Below, piece after piece: positions 26,503 through 34,975 of a stretch of 41,590 bases of DNA. The translations under genes and the position numbers were made by a program. Position 1 is the first letter of the stretch. Every line of letters starts with the position of its first letter. Under the pieces are notes generated by a model, which was not told where the DNA came from, made no database searches, and worked only from the letters and a program-made list of their open reading frames with translations. Origin of the DNA: Alphaproteobacteria bacterium (GTDB lineage: Bacteria > Pseudomonadota > Alphaproteobacteria > Micropepsales > Micropepsaceae); NCBI GenBank assembly GCA_023259375.1, contig JAHFQC010000040.1, forward strand, positions 1 to 41,590, written 5' to 3'.

Positions 26503-27801
26503 ATGAAGCGGAAGGTCGTCGCTTTAGTAACTGGTTACAACAAAATAGAATTCGTGAACGCCATCTGCTTCGAGCAGTTGTGTGCGCTGCGCCGCAAGGG
26601 CGTCATTGACCGCATCATTTACGTGACCTGGGACAGTCCGCGCCTCGACGAACTTCTGGCGCCGATCATTGCCAACCCGGACATCGAAGTCATCCGCATT
26701 CCGGAACCCAAACTCACCGGCGCCCCGCTCGAAAACAGCATCGTCTTCCAGATCAGGAACCTGCAGGCCGCCCTGACGCACGTTACCGACGACAACACGC
26801 TGGTCCTGAAGACCCGTCCCGATATCCTCTTCCTCAACGAATCCTTCCTGGAAAACAAGATCGTCAATTTCGACGAACTGTGCGCCCGCTCCACGCTGCC
26901 CAAGCGGATCGACCCTTCCCTGCCGGCGCCGGTGTTCAAGCGCAAGGTCTGGATGCCGTGGGGCAATGCGACGGAGCCGCTCTTCTATAACGACGCGACG
27001 TTCCTCGGCCTCAAGTGCGATATTCAGAAGCTCGCCGACAGTGGTGCCGAGCGTTTTCTGACCATCCTGTGGGACGAACGCACCGATCGCATTTCGCACA
27101 CCGCCCGGTTCTTCAACCTCTTTCTCTCCGATTATCCGATACTCCAGCGCTATTTCGACAACACGCATTGCTTCATCAGCACGCTGGATTATCGCGAACG
27201 CTTTGTCACGCTGTGCCGCCGCCATCCGTTCTTCTGGCATCTCGTCGTGCTGAATGCGTGGCTGATGGAAACGAACTTCCACATCGACGCCGGCGGCAAT
27301 GGCGATGTCGTGTTTTGCGCCAACCGGACCAATCAAAAGCAGGTTACGTCGATCGACGACGTTGCGTTCGCGCCGCCCCTCACCTGCGTCGAAGCCTGGC
27401 GCAACAACATTCGTCCCGGAGCATTCCTGAACTGCTTCCAATATGCGGTCAGCTACCTGATGGACAACGACTGGGCGCACGCACTGTTCACTAGCCGCAA
27501 TCTTTCCGACGCGAAGCATGGCGACATCGTGACCATGCTGCGCAATGCCGTCGCCTACGACCATTCCAGGATCGGCGTGCTCGAAGACGAGTTCTACGCC
27601 GACGCAAACACGTTCTATCAGCAATACGTCGAAGACAATCCGCCGATTCTGAGCGACGAAGGCGTTCTCGAACATCGCTGCCGTTCGAAGAAGGCACAGC
27701 GCGAGGCGGAAGAACAAAAGAAATTGGCCCAGGCCACCGCGGAGACCCAGGGCTTCGAGGCGGACACGATCCAGAACGAAAGCACGGTCCAAGCACGATG
27801 A
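26503..27801 (+). CDS. WavE-like putative polysaccharide synthesis protein
   Basis: First gene of the five-gene operon. The 432-residue protein begins MKRKVVALVTGYNKIEFVNA with no signal peptide or membrane segment. It has the order seen in WavE-type lipopolysaccharide synthesis proteins: an N-terminal alpha/beta part (IIYVTWDSPRLDEL), then LVLKTRPDILFLNESFL near residue 105, which resembles their KTRxD motif, and an acceptor-like middle part. The C-terminal 30 residues (KKAQREAEEQKKLAQATAET) are predicted coiled-coil or disordered. WavE is presumed to be a glycosyltransferase, but its reaction is not established, so I give only a family-level guess. Its end overlaps the next gene by four bases (ATGA). 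Confidence 0.6.
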   Translation: MKRKVVALVTGYNKIEFVNAICFEQLCALRRKGVIDRIIYVTWDSPRLDELLAPIIANPDIEVIRIPEPKLTGAPLENSIVFQIRNLQAALTHVTDDNTLVLKTRPDILFLNESFLENKIVNFDELCARSTLPKRIDPSLPAPVFKRKVWMPWGNATEPLFYNDATFLGLKCDIQKLADSGAERFLTILWDERTDRISHTARFFNLFLSDYPILQRYFDNTHCFISTLDYRERFVTLCRRHPFFWHLVVLNAWLMETNFHIDAGGNGDVVFCANRTNQKQVTSIDDVAFAPPLTCVEAWRNNIRPGAFLNCFQYAVSYLMDNDWAHALFTSRNLSDAKHGDIVTMLRNAVAYDHSRIGVLEDEFYADANTFYQQYVEDNPPILSDEGVLEHRCRSKKAQREAEEQKKLAQATAETQGFEADTIQNESTVQAR

Positions 27802-28454
27802 TTATTCTCGCCCATCGCGGTTTCTGGCGTACGCCCGACGAGAAGAACACGCTCGCGGCGTTCGAGCGCGCGTTCGCGAAGGGATACGGCGTCGAGCTGG
27901 ACGTACGCGACTGCGACGGCGAACTCCGCATTTCCCACGATCCGGCGCGCACGTCCTGCCCGCGCTTCTCCGATGTGCTTGACCTTTATCGGCAGCACGG
28001 CATGCCGGGACGCCTCGCAATCAATATCAAGGCGGACGGCTTGGCACCGCAAATCGCGGCCCTCACCCAGGAACCTTCCCTGCGCAAGGCGGTCTTCGTC
28101 TTCGACATGTCGGTACCCGACATGATCTCCTACGTGAAGCACGGCATCCCCACCTTCACACGCCACAGCGAACTTGAGCCCGATCCAGTCCTGTTCGCGG
28201 ATTGCGAAGGCGTATGGGTCGACTCGTTCGCCAATCCGTGGGCGGACGAACGGCGGATGCTTGAATTCCGGGCCATGGGCAAAGCGGCGGCGATGGTTTC
28301 GCCGGAGCTGCACGGCAAACCGCATCGCGAAGCCTGGCGCGTCTGGCGCAAGGCGCTGCAGACCGCCGCGGGGCATTCCTCACCGATCATGATTTGCACC
28401 GATCTACCGAGTGACGCAGAGAGCTTCTTTGCGGATGGAGATTTCCATGATTAA
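27798..28454 (+). CDS. Glycerophosphodiester phosphodiesterase-like protein
   Basis: A 218-residue TIM-barrel protein of the GDPD/PI-PLC-like superfamily. The N-terminus carries the family motifs: MIILAHRGFW (His6-Arg7), EKNTLAAFERAFAKGYGVEL, then ELDVRDCDGELRISHDP with Glu33, Asp35 and His47 as expected metal and catalytic residues. Canonical GDPDs are about 240-260 residues, so this is a compact form, and there is no signal peptide, indicating a cytosolic enzyme. It overlaps both neighbours (4 bp upstream, 8 bp downstream), so it is translated as part of the nucleotidyltransferase operon. It may hydrolyse or transfer a phosphodiester-linked glycan substituent; the substrate is unknown. Confidence 0.8.
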   Translation: MIILAHRGFWRTPDEKNTLAAFERAFAKGYGVELDVRDCDGELRISHDPARTSCPRFSDVLDLYRQHGMPGRLAINIKADGLAPQIAALTQEPSLRKAVFVFDMSVPDMISYVKHGIPTFTRHSELEPDPVLFADCEGVWVDSFANPWADERRMLEFRAMGKAAAMVSPELHGKPHREAWRVWRKALQTAAGHSSPIMICTDLPSDAESFFADGDFHD

Positions 28455-29088
28455 GGCAATCCTGTTCGACATGGACGGCGTGTTGATCGACGCCAAGGAA
28501 TGGCACTACCAGGCGCTCAACCGGGCCTTGGAGCTGTTCGGCTACACTATCGAACGCGAGGCCCACCTGACGACCTATGACGGGCTTCCGACCAGCCGCA
28601 AGCTCGCCATCCTGGCGCAGACCCACGGCCTGCCCAAGAAGCTGATGCCTTTCATCAACCGGCTGAAGCAGAACTACACGTTGGAAAAGATCTATTCGTC
28701 GTGCCGGCCTCTGTTCATCCATCGCTATGCGCTGGGCCACCTTCACCGCGAAGGCTATCGTCTCGCGGTCTGCTCCAACGCCGTGCGCCAGTCGGTTCAG
28801 GCCATGATGCGGCAGGCCGCCCTCGACGAGTATTTGTGCCTGCAGCTCTCGAACGAAGACGTGGTCAACCCGAAGCCGGATCCGGAGATCTATCTCACCG
28901 CGATGAAGCGGCTGGAGCTGTCACCCCAGGAATGCCTGATCGTCGAGGATAACGAGAACGGAATCCGCGCCGCGAAGGCAAGCGGTGCGCACGTGATGTG
29001 CGTCAGCGAAGTCAGCGACGTCACCTACGAGCACATCAAGCAAGCAATCCGCAAGGCGGAAACCGGCAAGGAGGCGATTGCAGCATGA
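28447..29088 (+). CDS. HAD-superfamily phosphatase (beta-phosphoglucomutase-like)
   Basis: Cytosolic HAD hydrolase of 213 residues. The start is ATG 28447, with GGAG six bases before it, giving MIKAILFDMDGVLIDAKEWH. All motifs are present: DMDGVLID (nucleophile Asp8, acid Asp10), the Ser of AVCSNAVRQS, the Lys of NPKPDPEIY and the acidic VEDNENGIRAA. The cap is the small helical type of the phosphoglucomutase/phosphatase group. The start lies inside the end of the GDPD-like gene (8-bp overlap) and the stop overlaps the next start (ATGA). Within this operon it probably dephosphorylates or isomerises a sugar or polyol phosphate that the nucleotidyltransferases use. Confidence 0.88.
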   Translation: MIKAILFDMDGVLIDAKEWHYQALNRALELFGYTIEREAHLTTYDGLPTSRKLAILAQTHGLPKKLMPFINRLKQNYTLEKIYSSCRPLFIHRYALGHLHREGYRLAVCSNAVRQSVQAMMRQAALDEYLCLQLSNEDVVNPKPDPEIYLTAMKRLELSPQECLIVEDNENGIRAAKASGAHVMCVSEVSDVTYEHIKQAIRKAETGKEAIAA

Positions 29089-30656
29089 ACATTCTCATTC
29101 CAATCGCCGGCAACAGCCCGTTCTTCCCTCCCGAAGAATTCGCCTATCCGCGCCCGCTGATCCAGGTCGGCAACCGGTCGATGATCGCCTGGGTGATCGA
29201 CAACCTGAAATCGGTGTCAGGAAATCCACACTTCTTCTTCGTCGTTCACGAGGAGGAAGCCCGCAAGTTTTCTTACGACAACGTCTTTCACCTTCTGACC
29301 GAAGGCAAAAGCGAAACCATTGCCCTTAAGCGCCAGACCGGCGGGGCGCTGTGTTCGTGCCTTTGCGCGATCGACCGTATTCCGCTCGACGAGCCGCTCA
29401 TCATCGCCAACAGCGATCAGATCATCAACACCGACCTGTCGAAGATCATCAAGTACTTCGAGACCCGCGAAGCGGACGGCGGCGTCATCACGTTCGACTC
29501 GGTCCACCCGCGCTGGTCTTATGTCAGCGTCGGCACCGACGGCGAGGTCACCTATGCGGCCGAAAAGCGCGTCATCAGCAACCGCGCCATCGCCGGCTTC
29601 TACTATTTCCGCGAAGCCAAGACGTTCTTCGATGCGGCCGAGGAAGCCATCGCCAACAATGCCGATCTGAACGGGCAGTTCTATATTTCGGCGTCGCTCA
29701 ACGAGGCCGTTCTGGCCAACAAGCGGATCATCGCGACCACCATCCCCAACGAACTCTATCACAGCTTTTATCACCCCAAGCAGATCGACAGCTTCGAGCG
29801 CTCCAGCCACAGCTTCATGAAGCGGATCGGAAGCGCCCATAAGCCCGTGCAAGTGATCATTCCCGCCGCCGGCAACGGCAGCCGCTTCGCCAAGGCCGGT
29901 TATGCCAGGCCGAAGCCGTTCATCGATGTCGACGGCAAGCCAATGATCGAGCGGGTCGTGGCCAATCTTTCCGTCCGCGACGCCGCCGTTACGGCGATCC
30001 TGCGCAAGGAGCATGTCGACGGCAATGCCGACGTCGTCGCCCAATTGCGCCGGAACGGAGTCAATATCGTCGAAATCAACCGGCTGACGGAAGGCACCGC
30101 CTGCACAATTCTGCATGCCCGCGAGGCGTTCGACAACGACTTGCCGCTGCTGATCGCGAATTCCGACCAACTGATCGACATCGACATCAACGCGATGATC
30201 GACGATTGCCTGGAACGCGATCTCGACGGATCGATCCTGGTATTCCGGGACGTGGAGAAGAATCCGAAATGGTCCTTCGCCAAACTTGACGCCAACGATC
30301 TGGTCGAGCAGGTGGCGGAAAAGAACGCGATATCCGATCTGGCGACGGTGGGGATCTATTTCTTCCGCCGCGGTTCCGATTTCGTCCGGTCTGCCATCGA
30401 CATGATCGCGGAAAACGAGCGCGTCAACAACGAGTTCTATACCTGCCCGGTCTACAACTACGCCATCCGCAAGGGCCTGAAGTTCGGCGTCTACAAGATT
30501 TCGCGCGCAGCCATGCACGGCATCGGCACGCCGGAAGATCTCAATCAGTACCTTAAATTCGCCAAGTCGGCGGCTTCGGGCAACAAGGATCTGCAGGCGT
30601 TCGAGCATTATCTCGCCGAGGAATCGGACGAGACGGCGCCCTGGAGCCCGTCGTGA
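29085..30656 (+). CDS. Tandem two-domain nucleotidyltransferase
   Basis: A 523-residue protein with two sugar-phosphate nucleotidyltransferase-like domains in a row. Domain 1 (about 1-250) starts MNILIPIAGNSPFFPPEEFA and lacks the G-x-G-(T/S)-R loop; domain 2 (about 253-510) has the complete loop, IIPAAGNGSRFAKAGYARPK. Both retain the active-site ANSDQ motif (NSDQIINTDL and NSDQLIDIDI), the GFYYFR / GIYFFR strand and a FY-containing late motif (NGQFYISAS / NNEFYTCPV). Domain 2 ends with MHGIGTPEDLNQYL, typical of such enzymes. AAGGAGG lies ten bases before the ATG. It probably makes an NDP-activated sugar or polyol with domain 2; domain 1 may be regulatory or use another substrate. Confidence 0.85.
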   Translation: MNILIPIAGNSPFFPPEEFAYPRPLIQVGNRSMIAWVIDNLKSVSGNPHFFFVVHEEEARKFSYDNVFHLLTEGKSETIALKRQTGGALCSCLCAIDRIPLDEPLIIANSDQIINTDLSKIIKYFETREADGGVITFDSVHPRWSYVSVGTDGEVTYAAEKRVISNRAIAGFYYFREAKTFFDAAEEAIANNADLNGQFYISASLNEAVLANKRIIATTIPNELYHSFYHPKQIDSFERSSHSFMKRIGSAHKPVQVIIPAAGNGSRFAKAGYARPKPFIDVDGKPMIERVVANLSVRDAAVTAILRKEHVDGNADVVAQLRRNGVNIVEINRLTEGTACTILHAREAFDNDLPLLIANSDQLIDIDINAMIDDCLERDLDGSILVFRDVEKNPKWSFAKLDANDLVEQVAEKNAISDLATVGIYFFRRGSDFVRSAIDMIAENERVNNEFYTCPVYNYAIRKGLKFGVYKISRAAMHGIGTPEDLNQYLKFAKSAASGNKDLQAFEHYLAEESDETAPWSPS

Positions 30657-31372
30657 TTGCCATCATTCCGCTTGCCGGTCCCGACTTCGAGCGAAGCGAC
30701 GGAACCGTCAAGGCCGAATACAAGGTCGACGGCTTGCCGCTGTTGCGGCGGGCGCTGGAAAGCAGGCCGTGGTGGCGCAGCGGCGCGCTTCCACCCGAGA
30801 AGATCATTTTCGTCCTGCATGACAGCCCGCTCTCGCGCCGCTTCGGCGAGACGCTGCTGCGTTGGTATCCGTCAAGCCGGCAGATCTATCTCGGAGCCTA
30901 CACCGCTGGTGCTGCGCTCTCCGCCGTCGCCGGCGTGGCGCTGACAAACGCGTTCGACGAGCCTCTGGTGGTCGACCTCTGCGATATCCTGTTCGATTGT
31001 TCGCTGAAAGCGATCGAGGCGCTGCGCAACTCCTCATCCGTCGGCGGCTTGGCCATCACGTTCCAGTCCAGCGAACCGCGCTATTCCTATCTCGAATGCG
31101 ACGCGTCCGTATGCGCGACCCGCACCCGGGAGAAAGTCGTCATCTCCACCAACGCCTCGGCCGGCGTCTATTTCTTCCGCTCAGCGCCGGTGTTCCTGAA
31201 GGCGCTGGCCCATTCGATGGAGCACGCTGCGAGTTTGGCGCATAACGGCCTGCTGTACGTCTGTCCGATGTTCAACGGCGTGATCGATCAAGGGCTCGAG
31301 GTACGTTGTGTGCCGGCGGACAATGTCCGCGACATTCACCTTGATCCGCCTTCCCGGAGCGATCCTTCATAA
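30653..31372 (+). CDS. Diverged single-domain nucleotidyltransferase-like protein
   Basis: Last gene of the operon, 239 residues, starting at GTG 30653 inside the preceding stop (GTGA), with GGAG six bases upstream. It is paralogous to both domains of the preceding protein: MIAIIPLAGPDFERSDG at the start, VDLCDILFDCSLKAI where they have NSDQ..D, AGVYFFRSAPVFLKAL matching their YFFR strand, and NGLLYVCPMFNGVIDQGLEV near the end. The glycine loop is absent and the DQ pair is replaced, so catalysis is doubtful; it could be a regulatory partner or bind a different ligand. The C-terminus is about 25 residues shorter than in domain 2. Confidence 0.75.
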   Translation: MIAIIPLAGPDFERSDGTVKAEYKVDGLPLLRRALESRPWWRSGALPPEKIIFVLHDSPLSRRFGETLLRWYPSSRQIYLGAYTAGAALSAVAGVALTNAFDEPLVVDLCDILFDCSLKAIEALRNSSSVGGLAITFQSSEPRYSYLECDASVCATRTREKVVISTNASAGVYFFRSAPVFLKALAHSMEHAASLAHNGLLYVCPMFNGVIDQGLEVRCVPADNVRDIHLDPPSRSDPS

Positions 31373-31963
31373 ACCGCCAAGGCCTTCCGCCGGCGATTGG
31401 GCGCGATGCTATGAAGGCCGTGTCCCGTGATGCCGATGAGCGCTGCAATTACGGCTGCCGCAACCGGCGCAGTTTCCCGCTGCGCCATGATTTTCGGCCG
31501 GCTATTCATCGACTTCCGAGCCAATTTCAATCGCTCATCCCGCCGGTGATCCGTTCACTGACGTTCTTGGAAAAATTGTAAACAAAAGCGAAGGCCATGT
31601 ACGCCAAAACTAATCACGTCCATGGCCGAATTATCGAGCGTACACATACAAACGTCGGAACGATGCGAATGGTCGCATCGGCATGCATCAATCGCCCCCG
31701 ACCAGCAATTATCGCATCGGCCAAGACAGACAACGTTCCTCGATCATACTCCGTCTGGGCTTTTCATCTCCTTTCGTCCCCGCCATCCAAGGACATGGGC
31801 GCGGCGCCCGTAATCGTCATGCAGGGGCCGTAGTCGGGAACCGAAATCAAAGATTTCGAGCCCGAATTCTCCCGAGGCGAGCAAAGCAAACACGTTTAGG
31901 TGCAAAACGCTCAGTTAGGCTTCCACTGCCAATGATCGGTGTATAGTCTGAAACATTGACCAC
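31373..31963. other. Intergenic region between nucleotidyltransferase operon and LacI-like gene
   Basis: I see no gene in these 591 bases. A minus-strand frame of 64 codons (31336-31530) overlaps the operon's end and has no family resemblance. There is no T-run terminator after 31372. Base composition is somewhat more AT-rich than in the flanking genes, and no helix-turn-helix remnant for the downstream LacI-like gene could be read in any plus frame just upstream of it. Confidence 0.45.
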
Positions 31964-32857
31964 TTGATCCGGCTATGGCGCGGCATGCGAACTCTTGATG
32001 ATCCTGACGATCAGGCCTCTCACCTGATCGGATTTTTCTGCGATACACCGATGATCGGATCGGGTTATTTTGCAATGCTGCAAGTCGGCTTGATTGCGGC
32101 CTGTCGACGATGGAAATGCTCGCTCCTGGTCGAGGCGTTCGATTTCGCAGAAGCCGATCCCTGCGAGCAGATCAGCCGGTTGCTTAGCCGCTGGACGCTG
32201 CGCGGTGTGGTAATTCCCGAACCTATGTGTGATCGCCAGGACGTTCTCGAGCTCTTGTTCGCCGCTGGACTACCGGTCGTCCGAATAGCGCCCCATAGCG
32301 ATACCTCCCGAACCTTTGATATCTGTATTGATCATCGCCAAGCCGCATTTGATGTTACCAAGCACCTCATCGGACTGGGCCACACGCGCATCGGCTTCAT
32401 CAAAGGCCCGACCGACCATGGCGACGCCAATGTGCGCTTCGATGGCTTTTGTTCGGCCATGTCTCAATCCGGATTACCGGTCATTCCCGAACTCTGTGTC
32501 CCGTCGCTCTCGTTCGACTACAGCTCCGGCATTCCCGCAGCACAGCAGCTTCTTTCGATCACTCCTCGTCCGACCGCGGTATTCGCTTGCAACGACGAAC
32601 TGGCGGCCGCTTTTTTGGCGACGGCGACCGGTTTGGGCCTCAAAATCCCCGATGATATCTCGCTCGCTGGCTTCGACGATGCCCCACTGGCGCGCATCGT
32701 GCGTCCCCAGCTCACGACCTGCCGTCAAAAGATGGAATTGACGGGCTACAATGCGGTCGATTTCATAATGAACCCACCTACGTCACCGGAAGCCTTCCGC
32801 CGCTCTCAGCCGCATGAATTGGTGATCCGCGAGTCCACGGCCCCGCCGAAATCCTGA
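31964..32857 (+). CDS. LacI-type ligand-binding domain protein lacking the DNA-binding domain
   Basis: The 297 residues match the effector-binding part of LacI/GalR regulators: SHLIGFFCDTP near residue 20, IDHRQAAFDVTKHLIGLGHTRIGFIKG, RFDGFCSAMSQSGL, TAVFACNDELAAAFLA, KIPDDISLAGFDDAPLARIVRPQLTT and LVIRESTAPP at a normal C-terminus. The usual ~60-residue N-terminal helix-turn-helix and hinge are missing; an in-frame stop (TGA 31949-31951) blocks extension upstream. The start is uncertain: TTG 31964 or ATG 31985, neither with a good ribosome-binding site. It may be a truncated regulator on its way to loss or a functional HTH-less sensor. Its last 52 bases overlap the end of the convergent DUF1365 gene. 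Confidence 0.75.
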   Translation: MIRLWRGMRTLDDPDDQASHLIGFFCDTPMIGSGYFAMLQVGLIAACRRWKCSLLVEAFDFAEADPCEQISRLLSRWTLRGVVIPEPMCDRQDVLELLFAAGLPVVRIAPHSDTSRTFDICIDHRQAAFDVTKHLIGLGHTRIGFIKGPTDHGDANVRFDGFCSAMSQSGLPVIPELCVPSLSFDYSSGIPAAQQLLSITPRPTAVFACNDELAAAFLATATGLGLKIPDDISLAGFDDAPLARIVRPQLTTCRQKMELTGYNAVDFIMNPPTSPEAFRRSQPHELVIRESTAPPKS

Positions 32858-33627
32858 TCGGGAACATTACGCCTCTTGTCGAGCTCCGTTCCCGGCGAAG
32901 CGGGGCGCGGTCGGATAGCAATATTTTTCCGCCAGAGCTTGAGCGCTTGCCAATGAATGGCGCCTATCACCTTTAAGGTGACAAACGGAATACGCAGGAA
33001 TGCTCGCCACAACGCCCGATCGCTGAGGGCGTGGCGTTCGCCGGCCAATGCCGCACACAGCATGGGCCCGCTGCGATCGCTTGCGGTGATAGCTACTGCG
33101 ATGCGTTCGTCGGGGCCGACGATGCGGAAGTCATAGCGCAGATCCATGTCGAGAAACGGCGAGACGTAGAACTCCTTGCGGCAGCTTTGCCGCAATGTCC
33201 GCGCGTTTTCTTCGACGGGGAAAACATAGCTGTGCCGCTCGCCGGACGTGTTATGCACCTCGTGCACGATCGCTATGAGCTTTCCATCCGCGCCGTAACA
33301 GAAGAATATACTCAAGGGATTGAACGCGTATCCAAGGGTTCGCGGCATGCAAAAGAGAAGGATTTTCTCCGCCTCGATCCCGCTCTTCGCCAATTTCGAG
33401 CGGATTTGCTCGCGAACCGGCACCTCGCTGCCGTCGCCGTGATCGCGATCATGGAAGCTGAACAGATTGAATCGGTTGTAAGAAAACCATCGCAACTCTT
33501 TTGCGAGTTTCTCGATCTCGTCCAGATCCAGCAGCAGCCAGAAGACGTCATACCGGAAATGATGGACCCGCGGCGCGAGCCGGCGGTGCATGACCGAGCC
33601 TTCATAGATCTGCGAGTTGTAGCTCAT
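32806..33627 (-). CDS. DUF1365 family protein of the RpoE-ChrR regulon
   Basis: Conserved protein of 273 residues (COG3496), nearly always found with the FAD oxidoreductase and a cyclopropane-fatty-acid-synthase homologue in photooxidative-stress loci; the related Rhodobacter locus takes part in fatty-acid modification. Features seen: MSYNSQIYEGSVMHRRLAPR, HHFRYDVFWLLLDLDEI, FNLFSFHDRDHGDGS, RTLGYAFNPLSIFFCY, and FYVSPFLDMDLRYDFRI. The start overlaps the oxidoreductase stop (ATGA). The domain proper ends around HWQALKLWRKN; a tail of roughly 35 residues runs on into the 3' end of the convergent LacI-like gene, and no synthase gene follows, which hints at a rearrangement here. Confidence 0.88.
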   Translation of the reverse strand: MSYNSQIYEGSVMHRRLAPRVHHFRYDVFWLLLDLDEIEKLAKELRWFSYNRFNLFSFHDRDHGDGSEVPVREQIRSKLAKSGIEAEKILLFCMPRTLGYAFNPLSIFFCYGADGKLIAIVHEVHNTSGERHSYVFPVEENARTLRQSCRKEFYVSPFLDMDLRYDFRIVGPDERIAVAITASDRSGPMLCAALAGERHALSDRALWRAFLRIPFVTLKVIGAIHWQALKLWRKNIAIRPRPASPGTELDKRRNVPDQDFGGAVDSRITNSCG

Positions 33628-34946
33628 ACGACGCTCAAAGTTTCGAGAACATCGGTAGGCGAGATCACAATCCGCCCCGATTCATTTGGCACTCGCCAAG
33701 GCCGTTTGACGTCGCCCAACTGTTCTGCGACGGCAAGTCCGGCCTGCAAACCGTCTTCATGGAAACCGGCGCCAAAATAGGCGCCACAGAACCACGTGTT
33801 TCGCTGACCTTGCAGCTGCCACAGGGTCTTTTGCGCGGCCAGGGTTTTGTTGTCGAACAACGGATGTTCATAAAGCTCGCTGCGCAGCAGCGTTCCGGCC
33901 CGCGGTGCGCGCGGCGGATTGAGGGTGAGGAAATATTGCCGCTCGCCTGGGATGTTCTGAAGCTTGTTCATCCAATACGTCACGCAAAGCTCATTCTTTT
34001 CAGTGCCAATGTAGTTCCAGCTCGCCCAGAGATGGCGACGCTTCGGCATAAGACTCTCGTCACTGTGCAGCACGGCCAGATTGCGGCTGTAGCGGAAGGG
34101 ACCCAGCAAATGCCGTTCCTCCGGGCTGGCGTCGACCAACACCCTCAAGGCCTGATCGGCATGGCTTGCCATCACGACATGATCGAAACGCGACGTCCGT
34201 CCATTCGTATCGGTTACGATCACGCCGTCTGGGGTCCGTTGTACGCTTTCGACTCCGGTATTGAGGTGCAAGCGCCCGGCCAACGGTTCGAGCAGGCGGT
34301 GAACATATTCGCGCGATCCGCCGGACACCGTCTCCCAAACGGTATTCTGGCCGGGCTGCAACAAGACATGGTTGGCCTGAAAGCGGATAAAGGCGGACGC
34401 GGGATAGTTCAGCATCTCGCTCGGGTCGCAGGACCAAATGGCGCTGCCCATCGGCAACAGGCAGTCGTCGCGAAAGGCCCGGCTGAAACCCCGCCGCTCC
34501 AGATATTCGCCGAGACTGAGCGGCTCCAAAGCCAGAAGATCGGCATCCTGCTGTGCTTGTTTGTGAAAGCGCATTAAATCGTAGAGCAGCGCCCAAAAGC
34601 GCGGACGCCATAGGTTATGTTTCTGGCCGCTGATGGGATCCGAGGAATATTCGAAGCTGTGGTCGCGCAGCGACACCGCAAAGGACATGTTGGAACGCTC
34701 GGTGCGCACACCCAAATGGTGAAAAAGAGCGGTCAGGTTCGGATAGGTTGCCCGGTTGAATACGATAAAACCCGTATCGACCGGAACGTCCTTGAACCCG
34801 TCGTTCACCAGAACGGTATTGGAATGACCGCCCGCCCGCTCGGCCGCCTCGAACAGCGTCACCTCGTGCCGACCGGAGAGAAGCCAGGCGGCCGACAATC
34901 CGGAAATACCCGTACCAACGACAGCAATCTTCAAGCGCGAGGTCAT
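33624..34946 (-). CDS. FAD-dependent amine-oxidase-like oxidoreductase
   Basis: Flavoprotein of 440 residues (COG2907 type). The N-terminal dinucleotide-binding motif is VVGTGISGLSAAWLLSGRHE followed by an acidic LFEAAERAGGHSNT strand end. A C-terminal FAD-contact region reads WFCGAYFGAGFHEDGLQAGL. Middle-region marks such as GSAIWSCDPSEMLNYPASAF are typical of this group. It is first in an operon with the DUF1365 gene and divergent from rpoE. A TGATCC promoter element 60 bases upstream places it under RpoE. In related bacteria this gene set is induced by singlet oxygen and linked to modified fatty acids; the exact reaction of this protein is not established by the sequence. Confidence 0.9.
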   Translation of the reverse strand: MTSRLKIAVVGTGISGLSAAWLLSGRHEVTLFEAAERAGGHSNTVLVNDGFKDVPVDTGFIVFNRATYPNLTALFHHLGVRTERSNMSFAVSLRDHSFEYSSDPISGQKHNLWRPRFWALLYDLMRFHKQAQQDADLLALEPLSLGEYLERRGFSRAFRDDCLLPMGSAIWSCDPSEMLNYPASAFIRFQANHVLLQPGQNTVWETVSGGSREYVHRLLEPLAGRLHLNTGVESVQRTPDGVIVTDTNGRTSRFDHVVMASHADQALRVLVDASPEERHLLGPFRYSRNLAVLHSDESLMPKRRHLWASWNYIGTEKNELCVTYWMNKLQNIPGERQYFLTLNPPRAPRAGTLLRSELYEHPLFDNKTLAAQKTLWQLQGQRNTWFCGAYFGAGFHEDGLQAGLAVAEQLGDVKRPWRVPNESGRIVISPTDVLETLSVV

Positions 34947-34975
34947 TCGATCTTCCCATTACCAGCCATACCGCC

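Noticed and set aside
31336..31530. Minus-strand 64-codon frame with a hydrophobic stretch (PVAAAVIAALIGITG)
   Set aside because: It overlaps the end of the nucleotidyltransferase gene, has no clear ribosome-binding site and no recognised family; kept as possible but unsupported.
31965..31970. TGATCC at the start of the LacI-like gene as an RpoE promoter
   Set aside because: No acceptable -10 lies 18 bp downstream and the motif falls within the coding start; probably chance.
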